Source of the DNA: Hirudinaria manillensis
Taxonomy: Eukaryota; Annelida; Clitellata; Hirudinida; Hirudinidae
DNA: 64,000 nt
Direction: 5' to 3'
Assembly (NCBI GenBank): GCA_034509925.1
Contig: CM067530.1
Location: 2,085,001-2,149,000 of the forward strand
Below, piece by piece: positions 1-13,252 of the stretch (within the stretch, counting starts at the first letter, position 1; each line of letters opens with the position of its first letter). Below the pieces are notes generated by a model. The model did no database searches. It saw nothing but the letters and a program-made list of their open reading frames with translations, and was not told the DNA's origin. Position numbers and translations under genes: made by a program.

Positions 1-512
1 TATTTTGGAATTTATGCAAAAATTATGCTTAAAAATTAAACTTACATTTACTCTAATTACGGAAATTAATCAATTTAGAAGAATTTATTTTTTTCTCAAC
101 CATCAAATAATCGCAAATAATTTTTAAAATAAGTTGAAAAAATTATATTACAATTTTAAAAAAATTATATTATAATTTTAAAAAAATTATATTATATTAT
201 AATTTAAAAAAATTATATTATGATTTAAAAAAAAATCTAACATTTCCACTCGCCCAGACATGATAATTGATGTCAGAAATTATGGAATTATAAATTTATT
301 ATTCCATTATCCTGCCATTTGTTGCTTTTTCTTATTTCGCGGAGTAATTCATCAAAAAAAGAAACTTTTTCTGTGCTAAATTTGTGCTTTTGTTGGTAAT
401 TCCTCTCCAGTTTGAACAACTGATGTTCACATCGGGAGTCCCCAGTTTGCACCAAATGCTCACCACGCTTCAAACATTTCTCATGATCTTCGGCCAGATG
501 AGTGGGTCCTCA
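1..512. other. AT-rich spacer, no gene seen
   Basis: Very AT-rich sequence with poly-A/T runs and short repeated AAAAAATTATATTAT blocks around 140-235. A pyrimidine-rich stretch ending in CTCTCCAG near 410 could be a splice acceptor for the acidic reading frame that follows, but no upstream exon is visible. Confidence 0.5.
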
Positions 513-673
513 ACAACGACGACGACGATGATGATGAAGGTGAAGACGACAACAACGACGATGAAAGCGAAGATGATGATGATGATGATGCTGGTGATGT
601 CGACGATGACTTCGGCGGTGATGGTGATGACAGTGACGATGATGATTTAGGACAAAAATCACTAAAAATGTAG
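513..673 (+). repeat. degenerate (GAY)n tract with open acidic frame, possible terminal exon
   Basis: One reading frame runs from about 436 to a TAG at 671-673 and encodes a short non-repetitive lead (ending RPDEWVLNN) followed by Asp/Glu-rich sequence and a basic tail ending GQKSLKM. This looks like the acidic C-terminus of a protein whose other exons would lie left of the window. An AATAAA lies about 105 bases downstream. Against this, imperfect GAT/GAC repeats are scattered across the window outside genes, and the nearest AG acceptors are not strong. I treat it as a repeat with possible coding use. Confidence 0.3.
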
Positions 674-1107
674 CTTGGAACTTTTTCTCGATTAAATTAA
701 GAATTAATGTCAGAATTATTTCAAATCTGGATTTCTTTTCTTTTAAAGTTTATATATTAAACAAACAAACAAATTAAAAATAAAATTAACAGCAAACAGT
801 CTTATCACTCCAAAGTAATATCATTTCCCGCCATAACCAATGCAAACATCGTGATTTCCAGTCCCAAAGAAAAGCAAAAGGACCGCCATATTCCCAGCAA
901 CCGAGCGTAATTTCGGCTGTTTGCCAAGCAAAGAACATTTGCTGCTCAATTTTCGTCCCCTTAGAAATCTTTGTTTTATCTTTGGTCTCCAGAACACGTG
1001 ACTCCGCCATTTAAAAGCCTCAGCTGCTCTCCTGGTGTTGGACATGTTTATGTTGGAAAAGGAATTCCTTTTTCCCGCTCCATTTAGGTCTTTTAGCGTC
1101 CGTTTAA
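674..1107. other. spacer, no gene seen
   Basis: Contains a candidate polyadenylation signal (AATAAA near 779) and a moderately GC-richer stretch at 820-1010 with overlapping short open frames on the minus strand. These frames show no recognisable protein features. Confidence 0.4.
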
Positions 1108-1331
<224 letters not shown>

Positions 1332-3486
1332 CAGCACAAACTTATAATAAAGACTATTGTAAAACATTTCACAAGATGAAAAATAAATTTACAGAAATTG
1401 ATGAATTCATACGAATATAAATAAAGAGAAAATATGTTATATTAAAGTTACTTTTATTTTAAATTTTATATAATTTATATTTAATTGATTTTTATATCTA
1501 ATTAAATTATTTTCTATATTAAATAAATCCATCACTCATTTTAGCCATTTCATTCATTTCAAGAATTTCATCCACATAGCTTAAATTTCATTTCCCCAAT
1601 CAGTTCAATCAGACTTTTAAATTATGCACAATAACGAAACAATTTGCGACAATAAAACACTTAATTCTTCGAAAAAGGATTTTAAACCCCGAAAAGAAAA
1701 AAAAAGAATTTAAAATAAATAAAAAATTAAAAAAAACTGGAAGCACTCTAGCGTGGAAAAGGGAAATAGCTGAGAAGTCAGTCCATTATCACAGCACGGC
1801 AGAGGAAATTCAGCGAGCAATTCATTCGACCCGAGGTCTCCGAGTTCAAATCCTCATCTCGGCTTTCGTTCGAGGAGAGAGAAAAAGTCGCCAGTTTATG
1901 ACCGGCATTTTGAAAAAAAATTATTATTGTCTCCAAGAAGAAAAGGAATTACTTGTTGTTATTATTATTATTATTACTATTATTATTATTATTATAACAT
2001 TACACAATATTATATTATACAATAACACAATATATAAATACAGCTTAACACGATCTTGTATTGTATATTATTATAAATTATTATTATTAATATTATTATT
2101 ATTATTATAACATAAATATACAAAATATTTATTAATTATTAAAATGTTTCAATATGCTTCTTATTGATTTCGTAACATCATTATTCCTTTATTAGTTCAG
2201 CATTTTAAACTTTTAATTTATTTTAAATTTTAATTTATTTTAAATAAATTTAAAAAACAAAAACGAAACCTTCCAAAACTCCAGCCTGGAAAGGAATCTT
2301 CAGGGAGTGGTCTTGATTTGTGCTGAGAGCAGGATTTTCGGCAGGAAAACTTTGTCAGCGTTTCAGACGAGATCCTTGCATTCGTTTTTCTGCTCAAAAA
2401 CATATTTTTTTAAATAAAAAAATAAATAAATAAAAATAAAGTGAAAATGTTGACAATTTGTCATCGCACTTTCTATCTTTTTCTTAATATTTATAAATAA
2501 TTCGCTGATTAATGGCTGTTTTATTTATTTTTTAAGGATTTCTTTTGTGATTATAAACATTTATTTGTCCTTGTGTTGATTTCATAAAAACTTTTCTGAT
2601 AATAATATTCGACAAATGATAACGTAATGCGGTTAAATGAAATATTTACAAATAAATAATTATTTAATTAATTATTTTATAATTTATGAAATAACTTAAA
2701 TAATAAAGTGATCGATAGTTTTGACATGTCTTCTTAATACATCGGTAATAATTTGAAAATATCAGTAATGTTTAAAACATAATATTTATTATAACAAAAC
2801 ATATTTAAATGTTAAAATAATTTTAAATAAACGTGAAAATAATTTTAAATTAAAATACATTCCATAAGATAATCTCTTTAAATCCGACTAAATGCAGCCA
2901 ATGATTTTTAAATCCTCTACTTTTAATTTTTAAATAATATTAATCAAAATTCTCGAAATTAATAAAGAAATATTTTAAAATTACTTTTTAAATATTAAAA
3001 ATTTATTCCAAAATTTATTTTCATTTATTTCAACACAAACCGTCACACCATCCAATCACTGACACCCAGTCACATGCTTTTGGAAAACAGTGAGCGATAT
3101 TTAAAAATAAAATAATCATATACGATTGGCAGTTTTGATTGAATCTTTTGTTATATTTTCCGGTATTTTTCGGGATAAATTCGTATAAAAGTAAAAAAAA
3201 AAATGGAATTTAAAAAGTGATTTTCAATCGTTTTTCGTTCTTTTTATTTCTCGTAAAATTTCTTTTTTTCTTTTGTTTTGTGCTACGAATTGCTGAAAAG
3301 TGGGAAAATGATTGATGGCGAAATTGAAACGCAAACCGATAAACTTACTCGTTTCCAATTCCTTCAATCACTCCCGGGATTAATGCAGCATTCCTCAAGT
3401 CCAATTGCTTCTACAAAATCCCTATTTTGTACGTCTACGTCTACGTTTAATTGTCTTCAACGTCAAATTCTGTGTTGGTTTAAAAT
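1332..3486. other. AT-rich spacer, no gene seen
   Basis: Contains impure ATT stretches at about 1960-1995 and 2075-2110 and A/T-rich low-complexity sequence. No exon-like frame is visible apart from the possible SINE fragment listed separately. Confidence 0.5.
1741..1885 (+). mobile_element. possible tRNA-derived SINE fragment
   Basis: A GC-richer island in AT-rich DNA containing GAGTTCAAATCC at about 1841-1852, which fits the B-box consensus of RNA polymerase III promoters (GWTCRANNC). It is flanked by CCGAG and CTCGG, which can pair. No convincing A box and no second copy inside the window were found, so this is only a suggestion. Confidence 0.25.
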
Positions 3487-3661
3487 AATTAGAATAATAA
3501 TATAATAATTGGACTAATAATAATATTATAATTGGACTAATAATAATATTATAATTGGACTAATAATAATATTATTATAATTGGACTAATAATAATATTA
3601 TTATAATTGGACTAATAATATTATTATAATTGGACTAATAATATTATTATTATTATAAATA
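3487..3661. repeat. minisatellite, ~23-28 bp unit
   Basis: About seven copies of a unit built on ATTGGACTAATAATA plus a variable number of TAT/ATT steps. Each unit contains an AATAATATTATT palindrome. Later copies differ from earlier ones by loss or gain of a triplet. Confidence 0.85.
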
Positions 3662-4176
3662 AAAAATTATAATTGGAGTAGACCTAACCTACAACCTTTA
3701 TCTTGACATGGACACCTACATTAGCTTTGCCTTAATTTGTAACCATAAAATAATCGTGGTAATATAATGTATTTATATTATATAATAAAATATAATATAA
3801 TATAATAATTAATGTTATTTTAATATTTAATATACTACGTTATCTTTACCTCAACGAGTACCCAACAACTACCCACCTCAGTCTCTACCCCGACTTCAAC
3901 CCTTGGGTGGATTTCGCTTCTTAGTGTTTTTGACCTCCCCAGTTGGAGTTTTTACGTTGAATTCCTGCCCAAATTCGTGATTAATGAATCAATTTCATAA
4001 TGGAACTGCAATGTTTTCAAGGAAGTTTTCTTTTTTAAATTGTATTTCTTTTTAATTTTTATTTTCGCTTCGCAGAAGAATAGAATTGAAAATGCTTTTA
4101 AATGTAATTTATTTGGTTCATATTCACGGTTATTCAAAATAAATATTATCCGCGATGTTATCTTCAGAATATAATA

Positions 4177-4232
<56 letters not shown>

Positions 4233-5324
4233 TAATAATAATAAATACTTTATAAATGAACAAGAAATATTTTTAAATAATAAATAAATTTGATTAAATG
4301 TCAAAAGTAATATCATCATCATCATCAACGTCGGTTGTCATGATGATCATGTCGAGACGGTTATAGAACTGCATCTTCATTAAGCACAGAAGGCACTAAG
4401 AGAGACTTTAAGAACTTTTTTCACGATTTTTTTCTTAAATATGCAAATAAAAAAACATTTGTAAAACGTAGATGGACACAATATTACGTAGGAAATAAGT
4501 TATCAATCAATCAATCAATCATCATGAAGAAAAAACAGAAGCCAAATGCTTTCCAACCAACCAACGGCTCCCAAGACTGTCTCCATAGCAACGACGAATG
4601 ACCAATTAACTGCCACGGGTAGTTTTGCCCGGGGGATGGTCCGCGGGCCTCCTTCTGAGTCCACGGGGGCTCCTTGGTCTCTTCGGGGCGTTGGCTTCGG
4701 ACTGCCAATGATGTGCTGCTTGGGTTGAGTTGGGTTGGTTTTATTGTCCAAATAATAGGGAAGGACTTGCAATTGAAATGATTTTCATCAGTGTATTGGA
4801 TTAAATGCTTGAATTTGAATTTTTTATTGGATTAAATGCTTCTATTTGAATTTATTATCGGATTTGAGGACTAAGTATTTTTAACGATTAAAATATTTAT
4901 TGCCGTTAAATTGCGCTGAATTTGGATATTAATGTTTATCCATTTGTTGGCATAATGGATTGAATTTGATAGATTCAACAATTATTGAATATTTTCGATT
5001 TCATTTAAAATTTAAAAAAATAATTTAATAAAATATTGTTAAATATTATATTAAAGAATGTTTTTATTTATTACTGTGCAATTACAGTGTAATTTGTTAA
5101 TTTTGAAAATAAATTTTATTTTATTTCGAGTTTATTACAGGTTCAAACACGTTGAACTGTTGAAATTTTGCAATTAAAACGAATATTTTAGTTTTAAAAA
5201 AATTAAAGCAAAATTATGTTTATTGAATTATTGAGTTCATTTTTAAATGATGTTTCGTTGGCATTTCAATTCTTAAAATTTTGAAGAATTTGTTGAAATC
5301 AATGAAAGATATTTGGATATATTT
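3662..5324. other. AT-rich spacer, no gene seen
   Basis: Holds an (AAT)n array (listed separately), short (ATC)n and (TCAA)n runs near 4311 and 4502, and a GC-richer patch at 4560-4730 whose open frames on both strands are unrecognisable. Confidence 0.45.
4171..4246. repeat. (AAT)n microsatellite
   Basis: About 25 AAT/ATA triplets with one GAT variant. Confidence 0.95.
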
Positions 5325-5713
5325 GTATTATATTATATTATATTATATTATATTATATTATATTATATTATATTATATTATATTATATTATATTATATTA
5401 TATTATATTATATTATATTATATTATATTATATTATATATTATATTATATTATATTATATTATATTATATATATTATATTATATTATATTATATTATATT
5501 ATATTATATTATATTATATATTATATTATATTATATTATATTATATTATATTATATTATATTATATTATATTATATTATATTATATTATATTATATTATA
5601 TTATATTATATTATATTATATTATATTATATTATATTATATTATATTAGATTATATTATATTATATTATATTATATTATATTATATTATATTATATTATA
5701 TTATATTATATTA
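5325..5713. repeat. (ATTAT)n pentanucleotide array, ~390 bp
   Basis: Some 75 copies of ATTAT with a few phase breaks (TATATAT) and one G substitution near 5649. It is open in several frames (Ile/Leu/Tyr repeats), which is an artefact of the repeat. Confidence 0.97.
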
Positions 5714-6906
5714 GGATGCCCACGAATTATAAATGAAATATTTAAATTATTTAATTCCCATGAATAATAAACAAGATCCGTTTAATTCTGAATAATATTT
5801 AGAAATATTACCGGATAATATTTGGAAATGAAAGTGGAATTTTTCTTAAAGCGATTATAGAATTATTTTAAGTATTTAAACTTATTTAAATAATTTTATT
5901 TTAAATAAAAGTTATTTAAATAAAAATACTAGAAAACGAAAGTAATTCCTCCATCTTTGAAAATGTCAGAAAGCGAACATTTATCAGTCGAGAATTCGCT
6001 GAAAAATATTTTCGCGAAAATCTGAATTTTTTTAGATTTTCAGGAAGTGGAAAATGTTTTTATTTTCATATTTTTACGATTAATTCAAATCAAATGCCTT
6101 TTTATTCTTTTAATAAATCCTCTGCTATGATCGATATTAAAAAAAAAATAGTGTAAATCGATAATAGTTGGACGGATGGATGGATGGACGGATGGCGGAT
6201 GGATGGATGGACAGATGGCGGATGGACGGACGGTTGAAATGTTTTGCGAATTAATTTTCATTAATTTTTGGGTTTTTATGTTAAAAGTTTAAAAAGCTTT
6301 AATTGATTTTATAGAAGAATATTCACATTAAAAGCATAATTCAACAAATAATATTCAAAAATCACAATGCGTTCAGTTTAATGACAACCTAATGGAATCA
6401 AAATATCGGAATAAATATAACCTAATTATTTTAAAATAAAACATGAATAATTAATTTAGCTTATTAATTATGCCTCCACCAATAACAGCAAAAGAAATAA
6501 TCAAAATTATAAAATATAAATTATACCGGCCATAATAAATTGAAACAGAACAACAAGTCTTGCGCGGTTATAAAATACGCGGCACATGTTGAAGGTATTA
6601 CGGAGGTCTTAAAACATACAAATCCTCTTCTTAAGATGTTTGTCATCGTTGAATATTTTCCATTTAAATAAAATAAATTTAATTCTAATTATTTGATTAT
6701 TTAATTTTAATTAATTTCATTTTGCAATTCCATTTGATCGTCCACCAATCCATCCATCCATCCATCCATCCATCCATCCATCCATACTCGTCCATTCCAT
6801 CTAGAAATGAATCTAATACTCCTTAAAGAAATAATAATCCAGGATTAAATTTGGAAAACTGAAAATAAAATTTCGATTAATTATTTTATGAACGAAGAGA
6901 ATTCCC
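5714..6906. other. AT-rich spacer with GATG/ATCC runs
   Basis: Contains a degenerate (GGAT)n run at 6168-6232 and, 500 bp on, its complement (ATCC)n at 6749-6786, so the two could pair across the interval. No coding signal. Confidence 0.5.
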
Positions 6907-6953
6907 CACGTGGTAATCACGTGGTCTGCACGTGGTTTACACGTGATTACCAC
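6907..6953. promoter_or_regulatory. four CACGTG E-boxes at exact 11-bp spacing inside an inverted repeat
   Basis: CACGTG occurs at 6907, 6918, 6929 and 6940, each exactly 11 bp after the last, about one helical turn. The outer arms GTGGTAATCACGTG and CACGTGATTACCAC are perfect 14-bp reverse complements. CACGTG is the established core for bHLH factors of the MYC/MAX, USF and CLOCK type. Which gene it serves is unknown; no promoter was recognised nearby. Confidence 0.5.
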
Positions 6954-7019
6954 CCAAAATCAAACGTTTGCTATCCTCGGTCAGAATCACGCCAAAATTA
7001 GATCACACAAATGCCTTGA

Positions 7020-7124
7020 TGACGTCAGTGTTATTAACGTTCGTCGTCATCGTCAACCTCATCATCGTCGTCGTCGTCATCGTCAACGTCATCATCGTCG
7101 TCTTCGTCATCGTCATTGACGTCA
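7020..7124. promoter_or_regulatory. two CRE palindromes flanking (CGTCAT)n
   Basis: The full palindrome TGACGTCA (the established CREB/ATF site) occurs at 7020-7027 and 7117-7124. The interval is CGTCATCGT-type repeat, which contains many CRE half sites (CGTCA). It lies 70 bp from the E-box block. It may be a regulatory module or simply a degenerate repeat that mimics one. Confidence 0.35.
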
Positions 7125-7958
7125 TCATTCTTGCTATGTCGTCATAGTTACCGTCACGTTGGGGAGGTGTTTATCATTACCTTGTCATTATTATGCATGT
7201 TGTGTTTAATTTGGCTGTAAAAAATTATAAAAATGAATGTAAAATGTAAAGATAATTGTGTTTCTTGTAAGGAAAAGATTATATTTTATTTAAGAATATT
7301 TGGAAGAAAATTTCTATTTTAAATAAATAATTAACATTAATTAAATTAATATTTCTATTTTAAACTGTAAACTGACCATTGGAAGTGCTTGGTCAAAGCA
7401 GTAAATTTAAAAACATTTTTCTAGCGCTTGATAAATGTCTTTAATTTGTTAAATCAATGCTGGAAATCCATTTTTTTCCTATATTTCTTTTCAACGAATT
7501 CTCTGAATATACTCCAACAAAAGCTATTTTCAGAAACGTTTTCGTATTTAAAATTTAAACATTTTTCTATTTAAAGTTAAAAAATTTCTCATATTTCGTT
7601 AATTTTATTAAAATATAAGTTATTTTGAATAAAAAATATTTAAATTAAATTTTAATTTAATTTAAAAAGCGAATGACATATTTATTATTTATCATCCTCG
7701 TTCTCTAAATAAATATTATTTTGCCATTAATCTATTTTAGTGCGTGTAAAATGTTAACGTACCACGTTATTAATTCTGATTCAATTGGCCTTTTTGATGT
7801 CAAAACTGTTTTATCAATGAAATGAATTGATGAAATTAATACTAAAGTTTAATTTATTACATTAAATATATTTGTTAAATTATCGTAGTGAAATAATGTA
7901 TAATAAGGTTTCATTGAAATTCTAAGGATTAATTTTAACAACAATATCATTAATAACG

Positions 7959-8114
<156 letters not shown>

Positions 8115-8255
8115 TCTACATTCTACAATCTGCTGCTTTGGGTTTGTTTTGTATCAGGGGAGACAAGACAATTTATCTGTAGATTCACCGATCCATCACT
8201 TGGAAATGTGATCAAAAATGTTTATATTTATTACTATTATGATTATTATGATTAT

Positions 8256-8265
8256 AATAATAATA

Positions 8266-8298
<33 letters not shown>

Positions 8299-8340
8299 GT
8301 TATTATTATTACTAATATTAATATCATTATTATTATTATT
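8256..8340. repeat. (ATT)n microsatellite
   Basis: ATT triplets with GTT and ACT variants. With the AAT array 150 bp upstream it forms a potential inverted repeat. Confidence 0.9.
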
Positions 8341-8558
8341 TCGAAAGAAAATTATAGTTCGAAATCGTAACAAATCTCATTGCATGCTTTCAATTCTCAA
8401 CCCACCAATTACAATTTTTTGCCGGAAGCAAACAGCTCTTTGTATGAAACTCCTTCCTGTTTGATGAATGGAGATATTTTTTTATAAACTTCAGACTAAT
8501 TTTATGGAATAATATGCAATGTATTGTTCAACTGACGGTGTTATAATAATAATGAAAA

Positions 8559-8711
<153 letters not shown>

Positions 8712-11071
8712 CGGGTAAATAAAACATACATCAATCTTATTCGGAGTGATGTTAAATAAATATTATTGATTGCAATTTAATTATCATTTAATTATTTTTA
8801 CTCAAGAAGGAAAAGAAGACCATTTTATGCACTTAATTCAATTATCGCTCTCCATTTATTTCCATGGAAACCATGTTGATAACTTGTCATTCTTGGATGA
8901 TCTTTGGGACCTTATTACGGTTGTCGATGTTTTGTTCAAGCTGATGATGACGACAACGACGATGACGACGACAACGATGATGACTGTATTCCCCGAGTTT
9001 CCATAACAATCGATTTACGTTGAATTGAAGCCATAATAAAATAATTTCTTTACACTTTAGTAAAACTAATAATAAATATTAAATCTTTAATAATTAATAA
9101 ACAATTTTAAAAACCGCTTAATAACAAACAAATGTTTTTATTAATTAAAGTATTTATTTTTTTATAATTGTTTCAATATCATTGGAAATGATGCCGAACC
9201 CGAGAAAAGGAATGATTTATCCCGGGTTGATAACGTATCAATCTGGTCACGTGAATATTTTAAAATCAACCTTAGATTAAGGCAATTAACGTTGCTTTAA
9301 AGTAATTTTAAGCACAATATATGGACGTTTCGAAAAATCTTGAACAAATTTTTTGTTGAAATAGTTACAAAATTATTTCAAAATAATTACTAAATTGTCT
9401 TTAAATAGTGTCTTTAAATAGTTAAATAGTTTAAATCATTGCTTAATTCATTCAGGGTTTTTTTTTTTCTTTTTTAAATCCATTTATTCACTTATTTTGT
9501 GATTTAATTTCGACTAAAAAACTAAACTTTTTATTTTATTTTTTTATTTTGTGTTTTTTTGGTGGATTGTCTAAAAGCGTCGTGGCAGAAGCAATAAAAT
9601 TGCATTTTTGCAGAACATTTCGAGTTGGAGCAGAATGGAGCAGGTGTCCTGTGCCTTTTAAATCACATCTCACGTGACTATTCCCGCTCATCGAGAGCAT
9701 AAGTTCTTATTTACAAGTTTTAAAATTTTAAAAGGTTTTTAATTCCAGCCTCAAACTTTATGGTTTATTAAAATTAATTTTCATTAAAGTTTTTAAATGT
9801 TACCGAATAATTGCATAATTAATTAATTAATTAATTAATTAATTACGTAATTAGTGAATCATTTAAGTCATCAAACGCACGTCCAATGCACGTCCAATGC
9901 ACGTCCAATGCATCAATGCATCACATGCACCGCAATTCGACCGTGAATTGGAAGCAATCGTGCATTCGGAAAACAAAATGTTTCCAGTTTATTTCCCGCG
10001 TAAAGTTCCCAAAGGAAACGTCTCTCGTTGGAATTTTGCAGGAGAAACCGAAACCTTCTTCCACTTCCGTCTTCCACGACAGCCATAATTTAGAAATTAT
10101 TTCATAATTTAAATTCTAAATTATTAAATATTGTCCTCCTAAGCTAGAGGGAGCTTTGATGACAGTTCAATGATGTTCAGAATATCAAACATGACAAGGA
10201 CAGATAATCTTCTGACAAATAATTTGTTTACAATTAACTATTTAATTACTTTATATATTTTATATTATATTAATAAATACTTATTTACAATAATTAATAT
10301 ATCTTATATAATTGTCTGATGTTATTGTTATTTTTTCAACAAAGTAACCATTTACGAGAAATAATAATTTTGTGGTGAACCCAAATGCAGTGCTCATTAT
10401 ATATGAAATATTTAAATATAAAATTTATATAAATTATTTATATAAAAACTCATTAAATATGATTATTCATTAAATATGATTACCAGAACAATTATTAAAC
10501 ATCTTAAATAAACAAGTGACGGATTGATTAGCGCTTAACATTAAAACCTTAAAACACTTTATTTATATTTATGGCTGCAACTGTAAGCTGTATCACCAGA
10601 GATATAATTGTTTATAATTATAATTACGATAAATATTTACAACATCCACAAACACGTGTTTCCAGGAAGCTTACAACGAATGTTTTCTAAATACTTGTTG
10701 CCTGGGATTTTTCCAAGAAGCAGTCGATATGTTTGGCTGATATTTTGGAGCATTTGTCGGAAAAAGCATTTTTTTAAAATATGAATCGAAAATTCGTTTT
10801 AATCAAATGATATCAAAATCTGTTCACGCCATCTGCAATAAAAACTTGGCGAATCACGGAATCCAGAAAGTAGAGAAATGCCAACGAAATGTGACAGGAA
10901 ATTTAAACATATGGCACGCACATTTTCTGGTTAGTTCTTAGGGTCAGACGAGTTCTGTTTCCATGAACTAATTTGTGAACTGAGGTTGATATTATGGCTT
11001 TTAATCAATTTTTTAAACAATGTTCACAACTGACACAACAGAAATTCGATCGCTTTTTATCTTTTTTTCAC
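8712..11071. other. spacer, no gene seen
   Basis: Includes a GAC/ACG-rich run at 8943-8985, (TTAA)n at 9818-9848, a short tandem repeat at 9876-9912 (separate entry) and poly-T. Open frames around 9886-10107 arise over the short repeat and show no domain. Confidence 0.45.
9876..9912. repeat. 11-bp tandem repeat, three copies
   Basis: GCACGTCCAAT is repeated three times head to tail, followed by ATGCATCA-type variants. Each unit contains an ACGT core. Confidence 0.8.
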
Positions 11072-13252
11072 CTACACCGAGTACTAGAGTACAAGGTCGC
11101 CTTGTTTTGGATTTTCTGAAGCTTCTGGAAGGAAGCCGAAGGCAGCAAGGCGTTGCAGTAGTCAAGCCTTGATAGAATGAGGCATCGGCAAAGTGAGATG
11201 TCCGGAGTCAGGAGTTGCCTGATATGGCGTAGAGCCCACATGTGGTAATTGCACGACCTGATGACCGAGGAGGTGTGTTCGGCCAGTCAGAGGCTGCTGT
11301 CGAGGGCGACTCCGAGGAGCCTGATATTGCTGTTCAATTGTATAGTTGCGTCGGCAAGGCTGACACTGCTGAGCCCGAGCTTCGATATGCTCTGGGGGTG
11401 CCCAGCAACATGGCCTCGAACTTGGAGGGGTTTAGCTGAAGCTGGACGGCCATGTGCCACTCCTGTATCGTTCGTAAGCATGTATCGGCCTTGCGGCGGT
11501 CCCCAGCCATGTTCGAGAAAGAGATGCGTATGTGAATGCTTGTGTCATCGGCGTACATGTGATAGCTGAAGCCGAAGTCGGAGATCAAATCGCCGACTGG
11601 GGAGGTGTAGGTCGTGAAGAGGATGGGCCCAAGGACTGAACCCTGGGGGACGCCAACGTCGATGGTGACGAGATCAGTTGAACTTTCGCCCAGTTTGACG
11701 AATGTTTCCTGCCGTCGAGTTATGACAGTGCGGAGCCTCTGATGGCAAATTCAGCGTCTGGGCGCTGGGCCAGGATGTTGTGATCGACCGTGTCGAATGC
11801 GGCCGACAGATCAAGTCTTATTAGCCTGGTGCATCCGTCTTTACCGGCCGAAGTGACGCCATCGATGGAGGAAAGCCGTTTCGGTGGAGAGGTCCTTTCG
11901 ATAATCAGATTGAAAGTTTGAGAAGTTTGGATTCGAGAGGATATGGGGCCTAATGCGATGAAGTACAAGTCTCTCAATAATCTTGGAGAAGGTGGTGAGG
12001 TTGGATATAGGCCTGTAATTTGAAGAAATGAGAGGGTCAAGTCCAGGTTTTTTAAGGAGAGGAAGTACTTGTGGGAGGATGGGAAAATGTAGTTCGTGAT
12101 AAAAATTTTCGCGAGTTTCGCTATAAGCATCGAGAAGATGAGAGGTAAGAGCTTGACGACCGAAGTGGCCACCGTGTTCACGGGAGGTGACTTGTTTGGG
12201 AGGGAGTATATCAGCCTCAGCACCTCCTCGGGTGTAACTGGGGTGAAAGAGATCATCACGGGGGCCAGGTGAAGTCGAAAAGTGACTATGAATAGAATTG
12301 TGCTGGTAAGAGCAGAGGATATCGTAGACGGAATCTTGGCGATATTTTCACTGAAGAATGTGCCGAATTGTGTGGCCATTCGTTGACGTTCCTCCGGTGA
12401 ATAGTTTTGAGAGGGATTTGAGTGGAGTATTTTGTTTAAGTTCCGACAAAGGTTACGGGGGTTGGCTGAAACTGTCCCGAGTGAGGATCGGAGGTGATCG
12501 GCACGGGACTGGAGTACGGCCTGATTGAACCTCTGTCGGGTTGATTTGAGTTCATGTTTTACCGAAGTCGCTTTTGTGGGATGAAATTTTCTCTCCAGTC
12601 TGCGACAGGACCTCCTCAAGGCCCCAGCATTGTCCGACAGCCTGTCGCGACAGTCGTCGGGGACCCTCATATTGCGTGATTTGAGGGACGCATGAGTGTT
12701 TATGAGGCGCTCCAGCCTGGGCTGCAAGGAGGACCACCAAAGCGATGTGAAGGTCTTTGGAGAAACCTTTCCAGTCGACGGATTTCCATCGCCGTTAGGT
12801 GATGCTCTTGACTGATCAGGGATGCCTGTCATACGAGGTCGATGATCGGAGAAAGACACATTAATGCCCAAGGCACGAACAGATATGGAACGACTGGAGG
12901 GAGTGATGACGAGATCAAGTGTTTGGCCTTGGTTATGGGTGGCAAAATTGATGTGTTGAGTGAGTTCATTGTCTCTGATGAGGGTGGACAGCTCATCGTC
13001 GAGTTTAGTCGAAGGGAGGTAGTTGAAATCGCCGCATAGGAGGAAAGGGAGTGTCTGGTCACGCAGCAGGTCCTGATGAAGGTTGAATTTGAGGTTGACG
13101 GAGGGCGGTAAAGGACGGACAACAGGACTTACCATATCGCCGATATGACCCTGACAGAGAGCAGCTCAAAGGACTTGGAACAAATCACGTCGACCGGGAC
13201 CAGGCGGAGGCTGTCCTTCGCGACGACAACAGGCCTTACGGCGCAACAACAA
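11072..13252 (-). mobile_element. decayed L2/Rex-like LINE (endonuclease + reverse transcriptase remnant)
   Basis: Minus-strand frames together spell a non-LTR retrotransposon ORF2. The frame 13135-11720 carries the end of an APE-type endonuclease (CGDFN, later SFSDHRP) and the first RT blocks, ending at DLSAAFDTVDHNIL. A shifted frame at about 11712-11334 adds GVPQGSVLGP and the catalytic YADD. A third frame at 11400-11075 holds a C-terminal stretch with DYCNALL and one stop. At least two frame shifts, a deletion between the FDTVDH and GVPQG blocks, a 5' truncation inside the endonuclease and a missing 3' end make it inactive. Its higher GC content marks it off from its AT-rich surroundings. 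The motif style resembles the L2/Rex group; the clade is an inference. Confidence 0.88.

Noticed and set aside
4515-4772. Overlapping short proteins on both strands in the GC-richer patch
   Set aside because: No domain, no promoter, no splice sites; likely chance in less AT-rich sequence.
5281-5714. Ile/Leu/Tyr repeat proteins over the pentanucleotide array
   Set aside because: A 5-bp repeat without stops is open in several frames; no start context or exon signal.
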